NCBI RefSeq assembly: GCF_025352015.1
Contig: NZ_JANXUG010000008.1
Location: 1-51,737 of the forward strand
Direction: 5' to 3'
Source: Flavobacterium sp.
GTDB lineage: Bacteria; Bacteroidota; Bacteroidia; Flavobacteriales; Flavobacteriaceae
DNA: 51,737 nucleotides
Made by a program: the position numbers and the translations under genes. Positions 35,893 to 45,405 of the stretch are shown here, piece after piece. Each line of letters starts with the position of its first letter. Position 1 is the first letter of the stretch. Below the pieces are notes generated by a model, which had not been told where the DNA came from, ran no database searches, and saw only the letters and a program-made list of their open reading frames with translations.

Positions 35893-37584
35893 ATGTGTGG
35901 TATTGCTGGAATTATTGGTCACAAAGCCAATGAAAATTTTATCTTAAAAATGTTGGAAACTCAAAAGCATCGCGGCCCAGATTATACAAATTTTTGGGTT
36001 GAGAATAAAGTTGTTTTGGGTCATAATCGTTTAAGTATAATCGATTTATCTAGTAATGCAAATCAACCTTTTACCAGCGAATGCGGCAATTATGTGATTG
36101 TCTTTAATGGAGAAATCTATAATTATATTGAACTAAAAAGACAACTCAAATCCAAGTTTAATTTCAGAACACATTCTGATACCGAAGTTTTATTAAACAG
36201 TTATTTAAAATGGGGAGAAAAATGTTTAGAACAATGTAATGGTATGTTTTCTTTTGCGATTTGGAATAAAAAAGAACAAACATTATTTGCCGCTCGAGAT
36301 AGATTTGGTGTAAAGCCATTTTATTATTTTTACAACAATTCCGATTTTATTTTTGCTTCCGAAATTAATAGCATTTTTGCTTGTGGAGTTTCAAATATCC
36401 CCAAGGAAAATGTTTGGCTGAACTTTTTTTCGGAAGGTAGTTATGGTTTGCCCAATGAGAGTTTTTGGAAAGATATAAATCAACTGCCAGCAGGACATTT
36501 TATGATTTTAAAAAATAATGAACTTCAAATTAAGAAATGGTATTTTTTTGAAGACAGAGTTTTAAAATTGCAATCCCAGTTACAGGAAAATGAAGAAGAT
36601 TATATCACAAACTTGCTTTTAAAAGCAATTAAATTACGTTTTAGATCTGATGTTCCAGTTGGTTTTAATGTTAGCGGAGGATTGGACTCGAGTATACTTT
36701 TAGCATTAATTGACCAGCAAGTTATTGACAAATCTGCAATTGAAGCTTTCACATTTATTACAAATGACGAAAGATATGATGAGCTAAAATGGGTAAAGTC
36801 TATGTTAGAAAACAGACCATTTCATCTTAATGTTTGTGAACTTTCTGCAAGCGAAATACCAGCACTTTCGCTACAAATAACGCGCCATCAAATGGAACCT
36901 TATGGCGGAATTCCAACGATAGCTTACTCAAAAATATTTAAGAAAGCAAGTCAAAGCGGGGTGAAAGTGTTGCTCGATGGACAAGGATCAGACGAGGCTT
37001 GGGCAGGTTATGATTACTACACAAATAATTCTCAAAATATTATTCAAGGAGTTACCAATTCACCCTTTCGAACGGAAGTTCTCGATACCGATTTTGCTAA
37101 AAATTACACTAAAACAGTTTATGACAAGCCATTTGACGATAATTTGTTAAATCTGCAGTACCGGGATTTGTTTTATACCAAAATACCAAGAGCATTGCGC
37201 TTTAATGACAGAATTTCGATGATGTATGGCACAGAACTTCGTGAACCATTTTTAGATTTTGAGTTGGTAGAATATGTTTTCAGCAGACCAACAGATTTTA
37301 AAATTAAAAATGGTGTCCAAAAATGGATGTTGCGCAAAATTGCGGAACATTTTTTACAAAAAAAATTAGTTTTAGCTCCAAAGCGCGCATTACAAACTCC
37401 TCAAAGAGAATGGCTTTCGAATGATTTGAAAGATTGGGTTCGTTCCGAAGTAGAAACTTTATATTCCAATAATTGGTTTAATAAAATAAAACTAGAAACA
37501 GAGCTTGATTTATTTTTTAAGGAAGACATTGAAAGCAGTTTTCATATTTGGCAATGGATTAATGCCGCACAATTACTAAAATAA
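35893..37584 (+). CDS. asnB: Asparagine-synthetase-like glutamine amidotransferase 2
   Basis: A 563-residue AsnB-type enzyme. MCGIAG gives the Cys2 nucleophile, RGPDYT and FNGEIYN belong to the glutaminase, and SGGLDSS at 261-267 is the PP-loop of the synthetase, with DGQGSDEAWAGYD further on. The length is shorter than copy 1 (629), and the motifs differ enough that the two are not a recent duplication. It may amidate a uronic acid or the carboxylate of another sugar. The nonulosonate module lies upstream, and an FkbM methyltransferase starts 1 base after the stop. Confidence 0.91.
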   Translation: MCGIAGIIGHKANENFILKMLETQKHRGPDYTNFWVENKVVLGHNRLSIIDLSSNANQPFTSECGNYVIVFNGEIYNYIELKRQLKSKFNFRTHSDTEVLLNSYLKWGEKCLEQCNGMFSFAIWNKKEQTLFAARDRFGVKPFYYFYNNSDFIFASEINSIFACGVSNIPKENVWLNFFSEGSYGLPNESFWKDINQLPAGHFMILKNNELQIKKWYFFEDRVLKLQSQLQENEEDYITNLLLKAIKLRFRSDVPVGFNVSGGLDSSILLALIDQQVIDKSAIEAFTFITNDERYDELKWVKSMLENRPFHLNVCELSASEIPALSLQITRHQMEPYGGIPTIAYSKIFKKASQSGVKVLLDGQGSDEAWAGYDYYTNNSQNIIQGVTNSPFRTEVLDTDFAKNYTKTVYDKPFDDNLLNLQYRDLFYTKIPRALRFNDRISMMYGTELREPFLDFELVEYVFSRPTDFKIKNGVQKWMLRKIAEHFLQKKLVLAPKRALQTPQREWLSNDLKDWVRSEVETLYSNNWFNKIKLETELDLFFKEDIESSFHIWQWINAAQLLK

Positions 37585-37585
37585 A

Positions 37586-38449
37586 ATGCAAAAAATAATC
37601 AATTTATACCGCCTAAATTTTTTTAATAAAGTTCTCGTTTTAAAATATCTGTTAAAACGCATTTTTAGATTAAAAACTTCCGAAAAAGAAAGACAAATCA
37701 ATGAGTATTATTTTCATTTGATAAGTTTTAATGGATTTTTGCAGCAAGAAAGTACTAATGATTTTATAGCTAATTACCCCGATTTTGATTCTATTATAAA
37801 AATCAGAAAAAGACCTTCAAGTGACTTAAATGTGTTTGCTCAAATATATCAATACAATGAATATAAGCCCGTTAAAGAAATATTTCAAAAGTATTTTCCT
37901 AATTCAAAAAAAATAAACATTATAGATGCTGGAGGAAACATTGGTCTAACTTCTGTTTATTTGTCAAAGTTTTTTCCAAATTCAAATTTCATTGTTGTTG
38001 AACCTGACGCTTCTAATTTTAAGAGTGTTTGTTATAATTTTGAAAGTAACAAAATTCAAAATGCAATCAAAATTAATGGCGGAATTTGGAGTAAGAAAAC
38101 TAATTTAAAAATAGTAAATGATTTTAGAGACAAAAAAGATTGGTCAATACGAGTTGAGGAAACTAATGAAGTAGGAGATTTAAAAGCATTTTCTATACAG
38201 GATTTAATGCATCAGCATAATTTTGAGGTAATCGATATACTTAAAATTGATATTGAAGGATCAGAAAAAGAGGTTTTTACAGGTTTAAATACTAATATTT
38301 CTTTTCTGTCAAAAACCAAGTGTATTGCTTTAGAAATTCATGATGAGTTTGATTGCAGAGATGAAATTTATAAAATTTTAAAAGAGTTTAACTTTGATTT
38401 TTTTGAGTCAGGCGAATTGATAATTGGTATCAATAGAAATTTGATATAA
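37586..38449 (+). CDS. FkbM-family methyltransferase
   Basis: A 287-residue protein with a basic N-terminal 40 residues. SAM motif I is NIIDAGGNIG near 111-120, FIVVEPD follows, and LKIDIEGSEKEVF is the FkbM signature. Family members O-methylate sugars and other small molecules; the acceptor here is unknown. It follows AsnB copy 2 by one base and precedes the GT10 gene by a 54-base A/T-rich gap in which I see no clear promoter. A second FkbM protein lies on the other side of the GT10. Confidence 0.88.
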   Translation: MQKIINLYRLNFFNKVLVLKYLLKRIFRLKTSEKERQINEYYFHLISFNGFLQQESTNDFIANYPDFDSIIKIRKRPSSDLNVFAQIYQYNEYKPVKEIFQKYFPNSKKINIIDAGGNIGLTSVYLSKFFPNSNFIVVEPDASNFKSVCYNFESNKIQNAIKINGGIWSKKTNLKIVNDFRDKKDWSIRVEETNEVGDLKAFSIQDLMHQHNFEVIDILKIDIEGSEKEVFTGLNTNISFLSKTKCIALEIHDEFDCRDEIYKILKEFNFDFFESGELIIGINRNLI

Positions 38450-38503
38450 AATCAAACAGATTTTTTATATTTTAATAATAATTTTAAAGTTAAGTGTTAA
38501 TTT

Positions 38504-39475
38504 ATGGTTGTTAGAATTGAAAGCTATTTTAAAAATTATTTTGATTTAAAAAAGCAGACTCCAAATAGTTCTATGAGGTGGGGAAATATTACATTCACCA
38601 TTGATGATGTTGAAGAATGTGATTACTTGGTAATTTTAGATTATCCAAAAGATGACTTTGCTGTAAAAGTGAACAAAAACAATATTATTCACATTTGTTT
38701 AGAACCACCAAACGAAGTTTCTAAGTACAGACAATACGGTAACAAAAATGCCAGTGTAATTTTTAACCAATTAGACATAAAAAATAATAATATTCTTTCT
38801 CATGGTGCATTACCATGGCATATTAATAAAAGTTATGATTTTTTAACTAACATTCAACTTGAAAATTTAAACAAAGAAAATAAAATTGTTTGGGTAACTA
38901 GTAACCAAAGATCTTCAAAAGGGCATAATATTAGGATGGATTTTTTAGATAAAATTAAAGAACTTCCTTTTATTGAATTATATGGAAGAGGGATTAAACC
39001 AGTTGATGATAAATGGGATGTTTTGTGTCCTTACAAGTATGCAATAGCCTATGAAAATTTTCAAAATGAGTATTATTGGACAGAAAAAATTGTTGATGCA
39101 TATTTAAGTTTTGCGATGCCTTTGTATTTTGGATGTAATGCGATTGAAAATTTTTTTCCAAAAAATTCATTCATACAAATAGATCCTAACGACAAGCATA
39201 TTGAATTATTTTTAAAAGAAATTTCCGCCTCAAAAAAATGGGAAGAAAATTTAGATTCCATCTTAAAAGCTAGGAAACTAATTTTAGATAAATATCAATT
39301 GTTTCCTTTTTTATCGTATCAAATTGAAGCGTTAGAAGCTATAAATGGCGTAAACGCTTCTGAAAAAAAGGAATTGTTTTATTTTAAAGGTGGAAACAAT
39401 TATTTTGACAATTACCCTATGGAAGTTTATGTTGAAAAATTGATGCTTAAAATTAAGAAAAAAATTAAAATATAA
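38504..39475 (+). CDS. GT10-family (alpha-1,3/4-fucosyltransferase-like) glycosyltransferase
   Basis: A 323-residue protein with the GT10 donor motif: YKYAIAYENFQN at 177-188, then YWTEKIVDAYLSFAMP and YFGCNAIENFFPKNSFI. These positions correspond to the GDP-fucose-binding site of fucosyltransferases such as H. pylori FucT. GDP-L-fucose is made by Gmd and Fcl in this window, which supports the assignment. No heptad-repeat tail is seen, but the C-terminus ends in a Lys-rich helix that may bind the membrane. Linkage and acceptor are unknown. Confidence 0.87.
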   Translation: MVVRIESYFKNYFDLKKQTPNSSMRWGNITFTIDDVEECDYLVILDYPKDDFAVKVNKNNIIHICLEPPNEVSKYRQYGNKNASVIFNQLDIKNNNILSHGALPWHINKSYDFLTNIQLENLNKENKIVWVTSNQRSSKGHNIRMDFLDKIKELPFIELYGRGIKPVDDKWDVLCPYKYAIAYENFQNEYYWTEKIVDAYLSFAMPLYFGCNAIENFFPKNSFIQIDPNDKHIELFLKEISASKKWEENLDSILKARKLILDKYQLFPFLSYQIEALEAINGVNASEKKELFYFKGGNNYFDNYPMEVYVEKLMLKIKKKIKI

Positions 39476-39480
39476 GTTCT

Positions 39481-40194
39481 ATGTATTATTCACAATGTAA
39501 ACAAGATGAGTTTTTGAATGAAGTTGTTTTTAACAACAAAAAGAATGGTTTCTTCATAGATATTGGAGCTCATGATGGAAAAACGTTTAGTAATTCATTG
39601 TTTTTTGAATTAAATAATCATTGGAAGGGAATATGTGTAGAACCAAATCCTAAAGTTTTTGCCAAATTAAATTCCTTCAGAAAATCTATTAACTTGAATG
39701 TGTGTATTGGAGCGTATAATAAGTCGATTAAATTTACACAAATAGATGGATATGCTGAAATGTTAAGTGGTATTTCTGAAAGTTATGACGAAAGGCATAT
39801 TCAGCGAATAGATAGAGATATAGAAACAAAGGGAGGCAATAGGATAGAAATTGATGTAGAAATGATTACGATTAACAGCATTAAAATGCTCACAAACCAA
39901 CAAGTTGATTTCATCTCAATTGATACTGAAGGAAATGAATTTGACATTGTTTCAAGCATGAATTTTGACAATTTAGATGTACAAGTTATTGTAATTGAGA
40001 ACAATTTTAAAGATGGACGAATTAATGAGTTTTTATCAAAATTTAATTTTATTAAACTTCATGAATTAGATTTTGATGATGTTTATATTCATAAAATTTA
40101 CTTATCAATGGGGATAAAATCTCGTCTAAAAATTTGGAAACTGAAAATTTTAATAAAACGTATAAAAAATAAATTGAAAAGTTTCATTAGATAA
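39481..40194 (+). CDS. FkbM-family methyltransferase
   Basis: A 237-residue protein. GFFIDIGAHDGKTFSN near 23-38 is the SAM loop, CVEPNPKVF follows, and DFISIDTEGNEFDIV is the FkbM signature. YYSQCKQDEF at the start is typical of the shorter FkbM proteins. It starts 5 bases after the GT10 stop, so it might methylate the fucose or the residue that the GT10 enzyme modifies (inference). The C-terminal 25 residues are Lys-rich. Confidence 0.88.
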   Translation: MYYSQCKQDEFLNEVVFNNKKNGFFIDIGAHDGKTFSNSLFFELNNHWKGICVEPNPKVFAKLNSFRKSINLNVCIGAYNKSIKFTQIDGYAEMLSGISESYDERHIQRIDRDIETKGGNRIEIDVEMITINSIKMLTNQQVDFISIDTEGNEFDIVSSMNFDNLDVQVIVIENNFKDGRINEFLSKFNFIKLHELDFDDVYIHKIYLSMGIKSRLKIWKLKILIKRIKNKLKSFIR

Positions 40195-40216
40195 ATTAGG
40201 AATTTTAAACTGTATA

Positions 40217-41647
40217 ATGAAAAACAAAAAAATATTCATACTTCTTCCTGATGGAATAGGTTTAAAGAATTTTGCCTTCACAAATTTTCACAAACTTGGA
40301 CTCAAGAAAGGATTTGACATTATTTTTTGGAATAACACGTTATTCGAATTAACAAATTTAGGGATTAAAGAAATAAAAATTGAAAAAGCTAAAGCGCATC
40401 CTACTACTGATTTATACAAAATCGCACAAACACATATAGAATTGTCTCAAAACATTCGGAAATCAAACGATACAATTTATAATTCGTATCGTTTTCCATT
40501 GTCTTTTAAAGACTTAAAATCCTGCATAAAAAGCATTATTATAAAAACAATAATTTTTTGTAACAATTCTGAAAATGGCTTAAAAAGAATTAGAAAAAAA
40601 ATAGTCAAAAACGAAAGAAAAACAAAGCTGTATTTTGATAGTTATCAAACACTCAAAAAAGAAAAACCAGCAATAGTATTCTCTACTAATCAAAGACCAA
40701 TGCTTGCGGTTGGACCAATTTTGGCCGCACAAGATTTAGGAATTCCTACAGCTACATTTATTTTTTCATGGGATAATTTACCAAAAGGAACAAAAATTCT
40801 TGAAACTGATTTTTATTGTGTTTGGAGTGAACATATGAAAAAAGAACTTCAATATTATTATCCTTATATTAATGAAAATCAAATTTTTATTACAGGTACA
40901 CCACAATTTGAACCCCATTTTGTTAAAAATAATATAGTTTCAAAAGAAGTTTTTTATAATCAAAATAAGCTAGATTTTTCGAAAAAATACATCTGTTTTT
41001 CAGGTGATGATGCGACAACTTCTCCTAATGATCCACAATATCTTTTAGATATTGCATTAGCTGTTATTTCATTAAATTTAAAAGGCTACAACCTTGGAAT
41101 TATTTTCCGCCGTTGTCCTGTTGATTTTTCAAAAAGGTATGATGAAGTTCTTGAAAAACATAAAAACCTCATAACTAGTTTAGACCCAAATTGGGAGATA
41201 GTTGGTAAAACATGGAATGCAATTTTGCCCACAAAAAAAGATTTAATTTTGCAAATAAATACTATCTATCACACTGAATTAGTCATAAATTTGGGCTCCT
41301 CCATGGTTTTTGATTATGTGGCGTTAAATAAGCCATGTGGTTATATAAATTATGATGTTTCAAACAATTTGTTTCCCCATTGGAATGTAAAAAACATCTA
41401 TAATTTTATTCATTTTAAATCAATGCCTGTAAAAGAATCTGTTTTTTGGTTAAATCACAAAGACGATATAGCTCCAATAATTGAAAAAATGCTCCATCCA
41501 GATTCGAATAAAATAGTTAAAAATGCTAAAAATTGGTTCGAAAATATAAATCAGCATCCAGCAGAAAACGCATCGCAAAGAATATGGAGCACCATAGAAA
41601 TGATAATAAAAGACAAAAATGCTGTCAGAGATGACATTCTTAATTAA
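40217..41647 (+). CDS. Putative UDP-glycosyltransferase-like GT-B protein
   Basis: A 476-residue protein of unclear family. KKIFILLPDGIGLKNFAF opens it and PAIVFSTNQRPMLAVGPILAA begins the centre. FSWDNLPKG and FYCVWSEHMKKEL lead into the donor half, and NLGSSMVFDYVALNKPC near the end is like the C-terminal phosphate- and donor-binding region of GT-B or CDP-glycerol-type transferases. It may use an unusual donor such as a CMP-sugar; no sialyltransferase family motif is visible to me. It lies after the FkbM gene (22 bases) and before a GT4 gene (38 bases). Confidence 0.65.
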   Translation: MKNKKIFILLPDGIGLKNFAFTNFHKLGLKKGFDIIFWNNTLFELTNLGIKEIKIEKAKAHPTTDLYKIAQTHIELSQNIRKSNDTIYNSYRFPLSFKDLKSCIKSIIIKTIIFCNNSENGLKRIRKKIVKNERKTKLYFDSYQTLKKEKPAIVFSTNQRPMLAVGPILAAQDLGIPTATFIFSWDNLPKGTKILETDFYCVWSEHMKKELQYYYPYINENQIFITGTPQFEPHFVKNNIVSKEVFYNQNKLDFSKKYICFSGDDATTSPNDPQYLLDIALAVISLNLKGYNLGIIFRRCPVDFSKRYDEVLEKHKNLITSLDPNWEIVGKTWNAILPTKKDLILQINTIYHTELVINLGSSMVFDYVALNKPCGYINYDVSNNLFPHWNVKNIYNFIHFKSMPVKESVFWLNHKDDIAPIIEKMLHPDSNKIVKNAKNWFENINQHPAENASQRIWSTIEMIIKDKNAVRDDILN

Positions 41648-41685
41648 AACAGTATTATTTTTATATTCACAATACATTCTACAAT

Positions 41686-42840
41686 ATGAAAATTGCTTTT
41701 ATAACCCCAGAATTTCCACATCCAAAAATGGGTTCTTCAGGGGGAATAGGTACTAGTATATTAAATTTATCCAAAGGATTAACGTCTGCGGGACACGAAG
41801 TTACAGTTTTAGTTTATGATCAAAAAGTTAATCAATTTTTTGAAGAGGATGCTATATCCTATTATAGAATTAAAAATGTTAAGTTTAAAGGTTTTTCTAG
41901 AATTCTTACTCAAATAAAGATTCAGAGGTTAATCAATAAATTGGTCAAAATGGACAAAATTGACATCCTTGAAGCTCCAGATTGGACAGGAATTACATCA
42001 AATATAAATCCAAAATGTCCTGTAATTATTCGATTAAATGGGTCGGATACTTATTTTTGTCATTTAGAAAGTCGACCTGTAAAGTTTTTAAATAAATTTT
42101 ACGAAAAAAAAGCTTTACAAAATGCTGATGCTCTTCTTTCAGTAAGTCATTATGCGGCAGATTTGACCCGAAAACTATTTGAACTGCAACGTGATTTTAC
42201 TATAATTCCCAATAGTATTGATATTGATAAGTTTACTTTTAATGAAAAAATTCCAATTCAAGAAAATACAATTCTCTATTTTGGTACTTTAATCAGAAAA
42301 AAAGGACTTTTAGAATTACCTATTATTTTCAACGAAGTATACAAGCACAATAATCAAGCAAAATTAATTTTGATTGGACGTGATGCTTCGGATATTATTT
42401 CGGGAAATACATCTACTTGGCAAATGATGCAATTACTATTTGATAAAGCAGCCATTCAAAATGTATATTATTTGGGGAGCGTTTCCTATGATAAAATAAA
42501 GGCGCATATCAGTTCCGCAGCAGTTTGTGTTTTTCCATCATTTGCAGAAGCATTACCAGTATCTTGGATAGAAGCAATGGCAATGCAAAAGGCAATTGTT
42601 GCCTCCAATATTGGCTGGTCAAAAGAAGTTATTGACGATGGTGTAAATGGATTTTTAGTTGACCCAAAAGAGCATAAATTATTTGCAAAAAAAATAGTAG
42701 AACTTCTCGAAAACTCATCGTTAAGAAATCAGTTTGGCATAGAATCTAGGAAAAAAGTAGCGCAAAAATTCAGTATTGAAGTAATAGCTAATCAAAGCTT
42801 TAATTTTTATGATAATACTTTGAAAAATAAAAAGCGATGA
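41686..42840 (+). CDS. GT4-family glycosyltransferase
   Basis: A 384-residue GT-B enzyme. TPEFPHPKMGSSGGIGTSI gives the N-terminal glycine-rich loop, SVSHYAADL the linker, FGTLIRKKGLLELP the start of the donor domain and FAEALPVSWIEAMAM the E-x7-E motif. It is a typical retaining sugar transferase of capsule loci. It overlaps the next gene by 4 bases (ATGA). The donor is unknown. Confidence 0.91.
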   Translation: MKIAFITPEFPHPKMGSSGGIGTSILNLSKGLTSAGHEVTVLVYDQKVNQFFEEDAISYYRIKNVKFKGFSRILTQIKIQRLINKLVKMDKIDILEAPDWTGITSNINPKCPVIIRLNGSDTYFCHLESRPVKFLNKFYEKKALQNADALLSVSHYAADLTRKLFELQRDFTIIPNSIDIDKFTFNEKIPIQENTILYFGTLIRKKGLLELPIIFNEVYKHNNQAKLILIGRDASDIISGNTSTWQMMQLLFDKAAIQNVYYLGSVSYDKIKAHISSAAVCVFPSFAEALPVSWIEAMAMQKAIVASNIGWSKEVIDDGVNGFLVDPKEHKLFAKKIVELLENSSLRNQFGIESRKKVAQKFSIEVIANQSFNFYDNTLKNKKR

Positions 42841-44384
42841 TTGTTTTTTACCACAATAAATCAAAAATAACAAGCATTGTTTCAATTGAAACTGGTATTA
42901 TTTCGTTTGAACCAAATCAAAATATTGTATCCTTATTGCTTTATTTTGCGGATAAATTTAAAGATGAAATATTAGTTTGGTGTCACGAAAGCGAAAAAAA
43001 TAATTTAAATGTAACGGAAATAGAGAAATTATTTCAACACAAAAAATTATTGTTTTCTTATAGTCCATCTTCCAATAATTACTTTGATCGACGAATAGGT
43101 TATATAGAGGATTCGCCATTTATTAAAGTTAACAAGAAGGTAAAATATGCCACTTGGCAGATGAGTAGTTTTGTTGGAGCGGTTCATGCTTCTGTTTTAA
43201 ATGCATGTAAAATGGATTTAAAAGTTGAAAACAATTTTGATTATTTTCTCAATTCCTTTGCAAGGAGAGCGATGAAAGATGGTTTATTTTGTTATTCTCA
43301 ACCTAAATTACTTATTAAAAAAAGTCAAAAAATAGATTCTATAAATGCCACACTTTTTGAACTTTTCAAATTCACAAAACAGCATTATAGAACAAGATGG
43401 ATTTTTCTTTTGTTTTTTAATTTGTTGCTTTACGAAAGGACATTTCCTGTTTTACCATTTCTAGGTTCATTATTTTCTAACAAAAGGAAATTTAATCCTG
43501 AATTGCTGAATCAAATACCATTAGAATCAAATAAACAAATTATTAAACTTGGTACTATTGATGTATTAATTCCAACAGTTGGCAGAAAAGAATATCTTTT
43601 GAATGTTCTTAACAATTTAACTTTACAAACTTATCTACCCAAAAATGTTATCATAATCGAACAAAATCCAGAGGAGAATAGTCAATCTGACTTAAAATTT
43701 ATTGAAAATCAAAAATGGCCTTTTATTATAAAACATCATTTTACCCACCAAACTGGTGCATGCAATGCCCGAAACATTGGTCTCGCTTTATTGGAAAGTG
43801 AATTTACTTTTATGGCTGATGATGATATTGTTTTTGAAAATGACATGATAAATAAAGTAATGCAAACATTTCAGTCAACTGGAAATGAAATTTTCTTGGT
43901 AGCTTGTCATTTAAAATCACAAATAATCGTTTCCCAGCCACCAAAACAGTTTCCTGTCTTTGGTGCTGGACATGCTTTTGTAAAAACTTCGGCTATAATG
44001 GATTTGAAATTTAATATGGGATTTGAATTTGGTTTTGGAGAAGATGCTGATTTTGGTATGCAATTACGAAATAAGGGTTTTGATATAATGTATATTTCAT
44101 CTTTAAAAATTTTACATCTCAAAGCACCAACTGGAGGTTTTAGAACAAAGCCTTTTTTTAAATGGAAAGATGATAAAATTCAGCCAAAACCATCGCCAAC
44201 AGTGATGTTATATAGATTAATGTATGATACAAATGAGCAATTATCCAATTATAAATCCATGTTGTTTATAAAAAATTTGAATCGAAGTTTTTACTTAAAT
44301 CCATTTTTTTACTATAAGACATTCCAGCAAAAATGGAATAGAAGTGTCTATTGGGCTAACGTTTTAAAGGAGCAAAATAAATGA
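42837..44384 (+). CDS. Bipartite protein: unknown N-terminal domain plus GT2
   Basis: A 515-residue protein. Residues 240 to the end are a GT2 domain: IDVLIPTVGRKEYLLNVL, EQNPEEN, ACNARNIGL, DDD at 328-330 (FMADDDIVFEND) and FGEDADFGMQLR as the catalytic-base region. Residues 1-235 are not a second recognisable GT2; they hold KVKYATWQMSSFVGAVHAS near 101-119 and a hydrophobic segment at 188-212. The extra domain could bind the acceptor or a membrane partner. Both ends overlap neighbours by ATGA junctions. Confidence 0.82.
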   Translation: MIVFYHNKSKITSIVSIETGIISFEPNQNIVSLLLYFADKFKDEILVWCHESEKNNLNVTEIEKLFQHKKLLFSYSPSSNNYFDRRIGYIEDSPFIKVNKKVKYATWQMSSFVGAVHASVLNACKMDLKVENNFDYFLNSFARRAMKDGLFCYSQPKLLIKKSQKIDSINATLFELFKFTKQHYRTRWIFLLFFNLLLYERTFPVLPFLGSLFSNKRKFNPELLNQIPLESNKQIIKLGTIDVLIPTVGRKEYLLNVLNNLTLQTYLPKNVIIIEQNPEENSQSDLKFIENQKWPFIIKHHFTHQTGACNARNIGLALLESEFTFMADDDIVFENDMINKVMQTFQSTGNEIFLVACHLKSQIIVSQPPKQFPVFGAGHAFVKTSAIMDLKFNMGFEFGFGEDADFGMQLRNKGFDIMYISSLKILHLKAPTGGFRTKPFFKWKDDKIQPKPSPTVMLYRLMYDTNEQLSNYKSMLFIKNLNRSFYLNPFFYYKTFQQKWNRSVYWANVLKEQNK

Positions 44385-45379
44385 AGTTTACATTGATAAT
44401 ATGCACTTTTATGCGTCCAGTTTCTTTATTGAATTTATTAAATTCAGTGAAACTACAAACACTTTATCCTAACGAAATTTTGATAATTGATGGCTCCACG
44501 AATTCTGAAACAAAAAATATTTTAAGCAAAAATTTATTTAAAAATTTAAATTATTTTTTGGTTTCTGATAAAGAACGAGGGTTAACTAAACAACGAAATT
44601 TTGGCGTTTCAAAAGTGACAAACGATATGGGAATTATTTGTTTTTTGGATGATGATACTGTTTTAGAACCTAATTATTTTGAAGAAATTATAAAAACCTT
44701 TCAAAACAATGTATCAATAACTGGTGTTGCGGGTATAGCTATTAACGAAAACAATTGGTTCAAAAAACTATCCAACACAAAATATTCTCACTATAAATAC
44801 TATGAATTAGAAGGATATGTATACCCAGAAGGAGTACGAAACATAGTTAGAAATTTTTTAGGGTTACAATCAAATTTGGGTCCAGGAAAAATGCCTCAAT
44901 ATTCACATGGAAGAACTTGTGGTTTTCCGTTAAATGGACAAACCCACGAGGTTGACTTGCTCATTGGGATGTCTTTTTCATTTAGAAAAAATATTTTTAA
45001 TCACATAAAATTTTCCCATTTTTTTGAAGGATATGGTCTTTATGAAGATGCAGATTTTAGTATAAGAGCTCAAAAATTTGGAAAAAACGTAATAACAACA
45101 GATGCGAAATTATCACATTTTCATGACCAGTCGGGTAGACCAAATAAATACAAATATGGTAAAATGGTAATCAGAAACGGATGGTATGTTTGGCGAGTAA
45201 AATATCCAAATCCTTCTATGAAAGCTAAACTTAAATGGAATACCATTTCGTTATTGTTGCTACTAATAAGATTTTCCAATATATTTACCACAACTAAAAG
45301 AAAAGAGGCTTTTACCGAGAGTTTAGGTAGAATAGTAGGTTGGTTTAGCTTGTTTTTTAACAAACCAAGAATAGAATAG
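44381..45379 (+). CDS. GT2-family glycosyltransferase
   Basis: A 332-residue GT-A enzyme: LIICTFMRPVSLLNLL at the start, IIDGSTNSETK, TKQRNFGV, DDD at 90-92 (FLDDDTVLEPNYF) and GYGLYEDADFSIRAQ as catalytic-base region. A hydrophobic stretch near 285-300 (ISLLLLLIRFSNIF) may anchor it. It resembles the C-terminal half of the preceding gene, so the pair may descend from one ancestor. Overlap with the upstream gene is 4 bases; the next gene begins after 26 bases. Confidence 0.9.
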   Translation: MKFTLIICTFMRPVSLLNLLNSVKLQTLYPNEILIIDGSTNSETKNILSKNLFKNLNYFLVSDKERGLTKQRNFGVSKVTNDMGIICFLDDDTVLEPNYFEEIIKTFQNNVSITGVAGIAINENNWFKKLSNTKYSHYKYYELEGYVYPEGVRNIVRNFLGLQSNLGPGKMPQYSHGRTCGFPLNGQTHEVDLLIGMSFSFRKNIFNHIKFSHFFEGYGLYEDADFSIRAQKFGKNVITTDAKLSHFHDQSGRPNKYKYGKMVIRNGWYVWRVKYPNPSMKAKLKWNTISLLLLLIRFSNIFTTTKRKEAFTESLGRIVGWFSLFFNKPRIE

Positions 45380-45405
45380 TTGTTTAAACTATTTAAAAAA
45401 TATAA

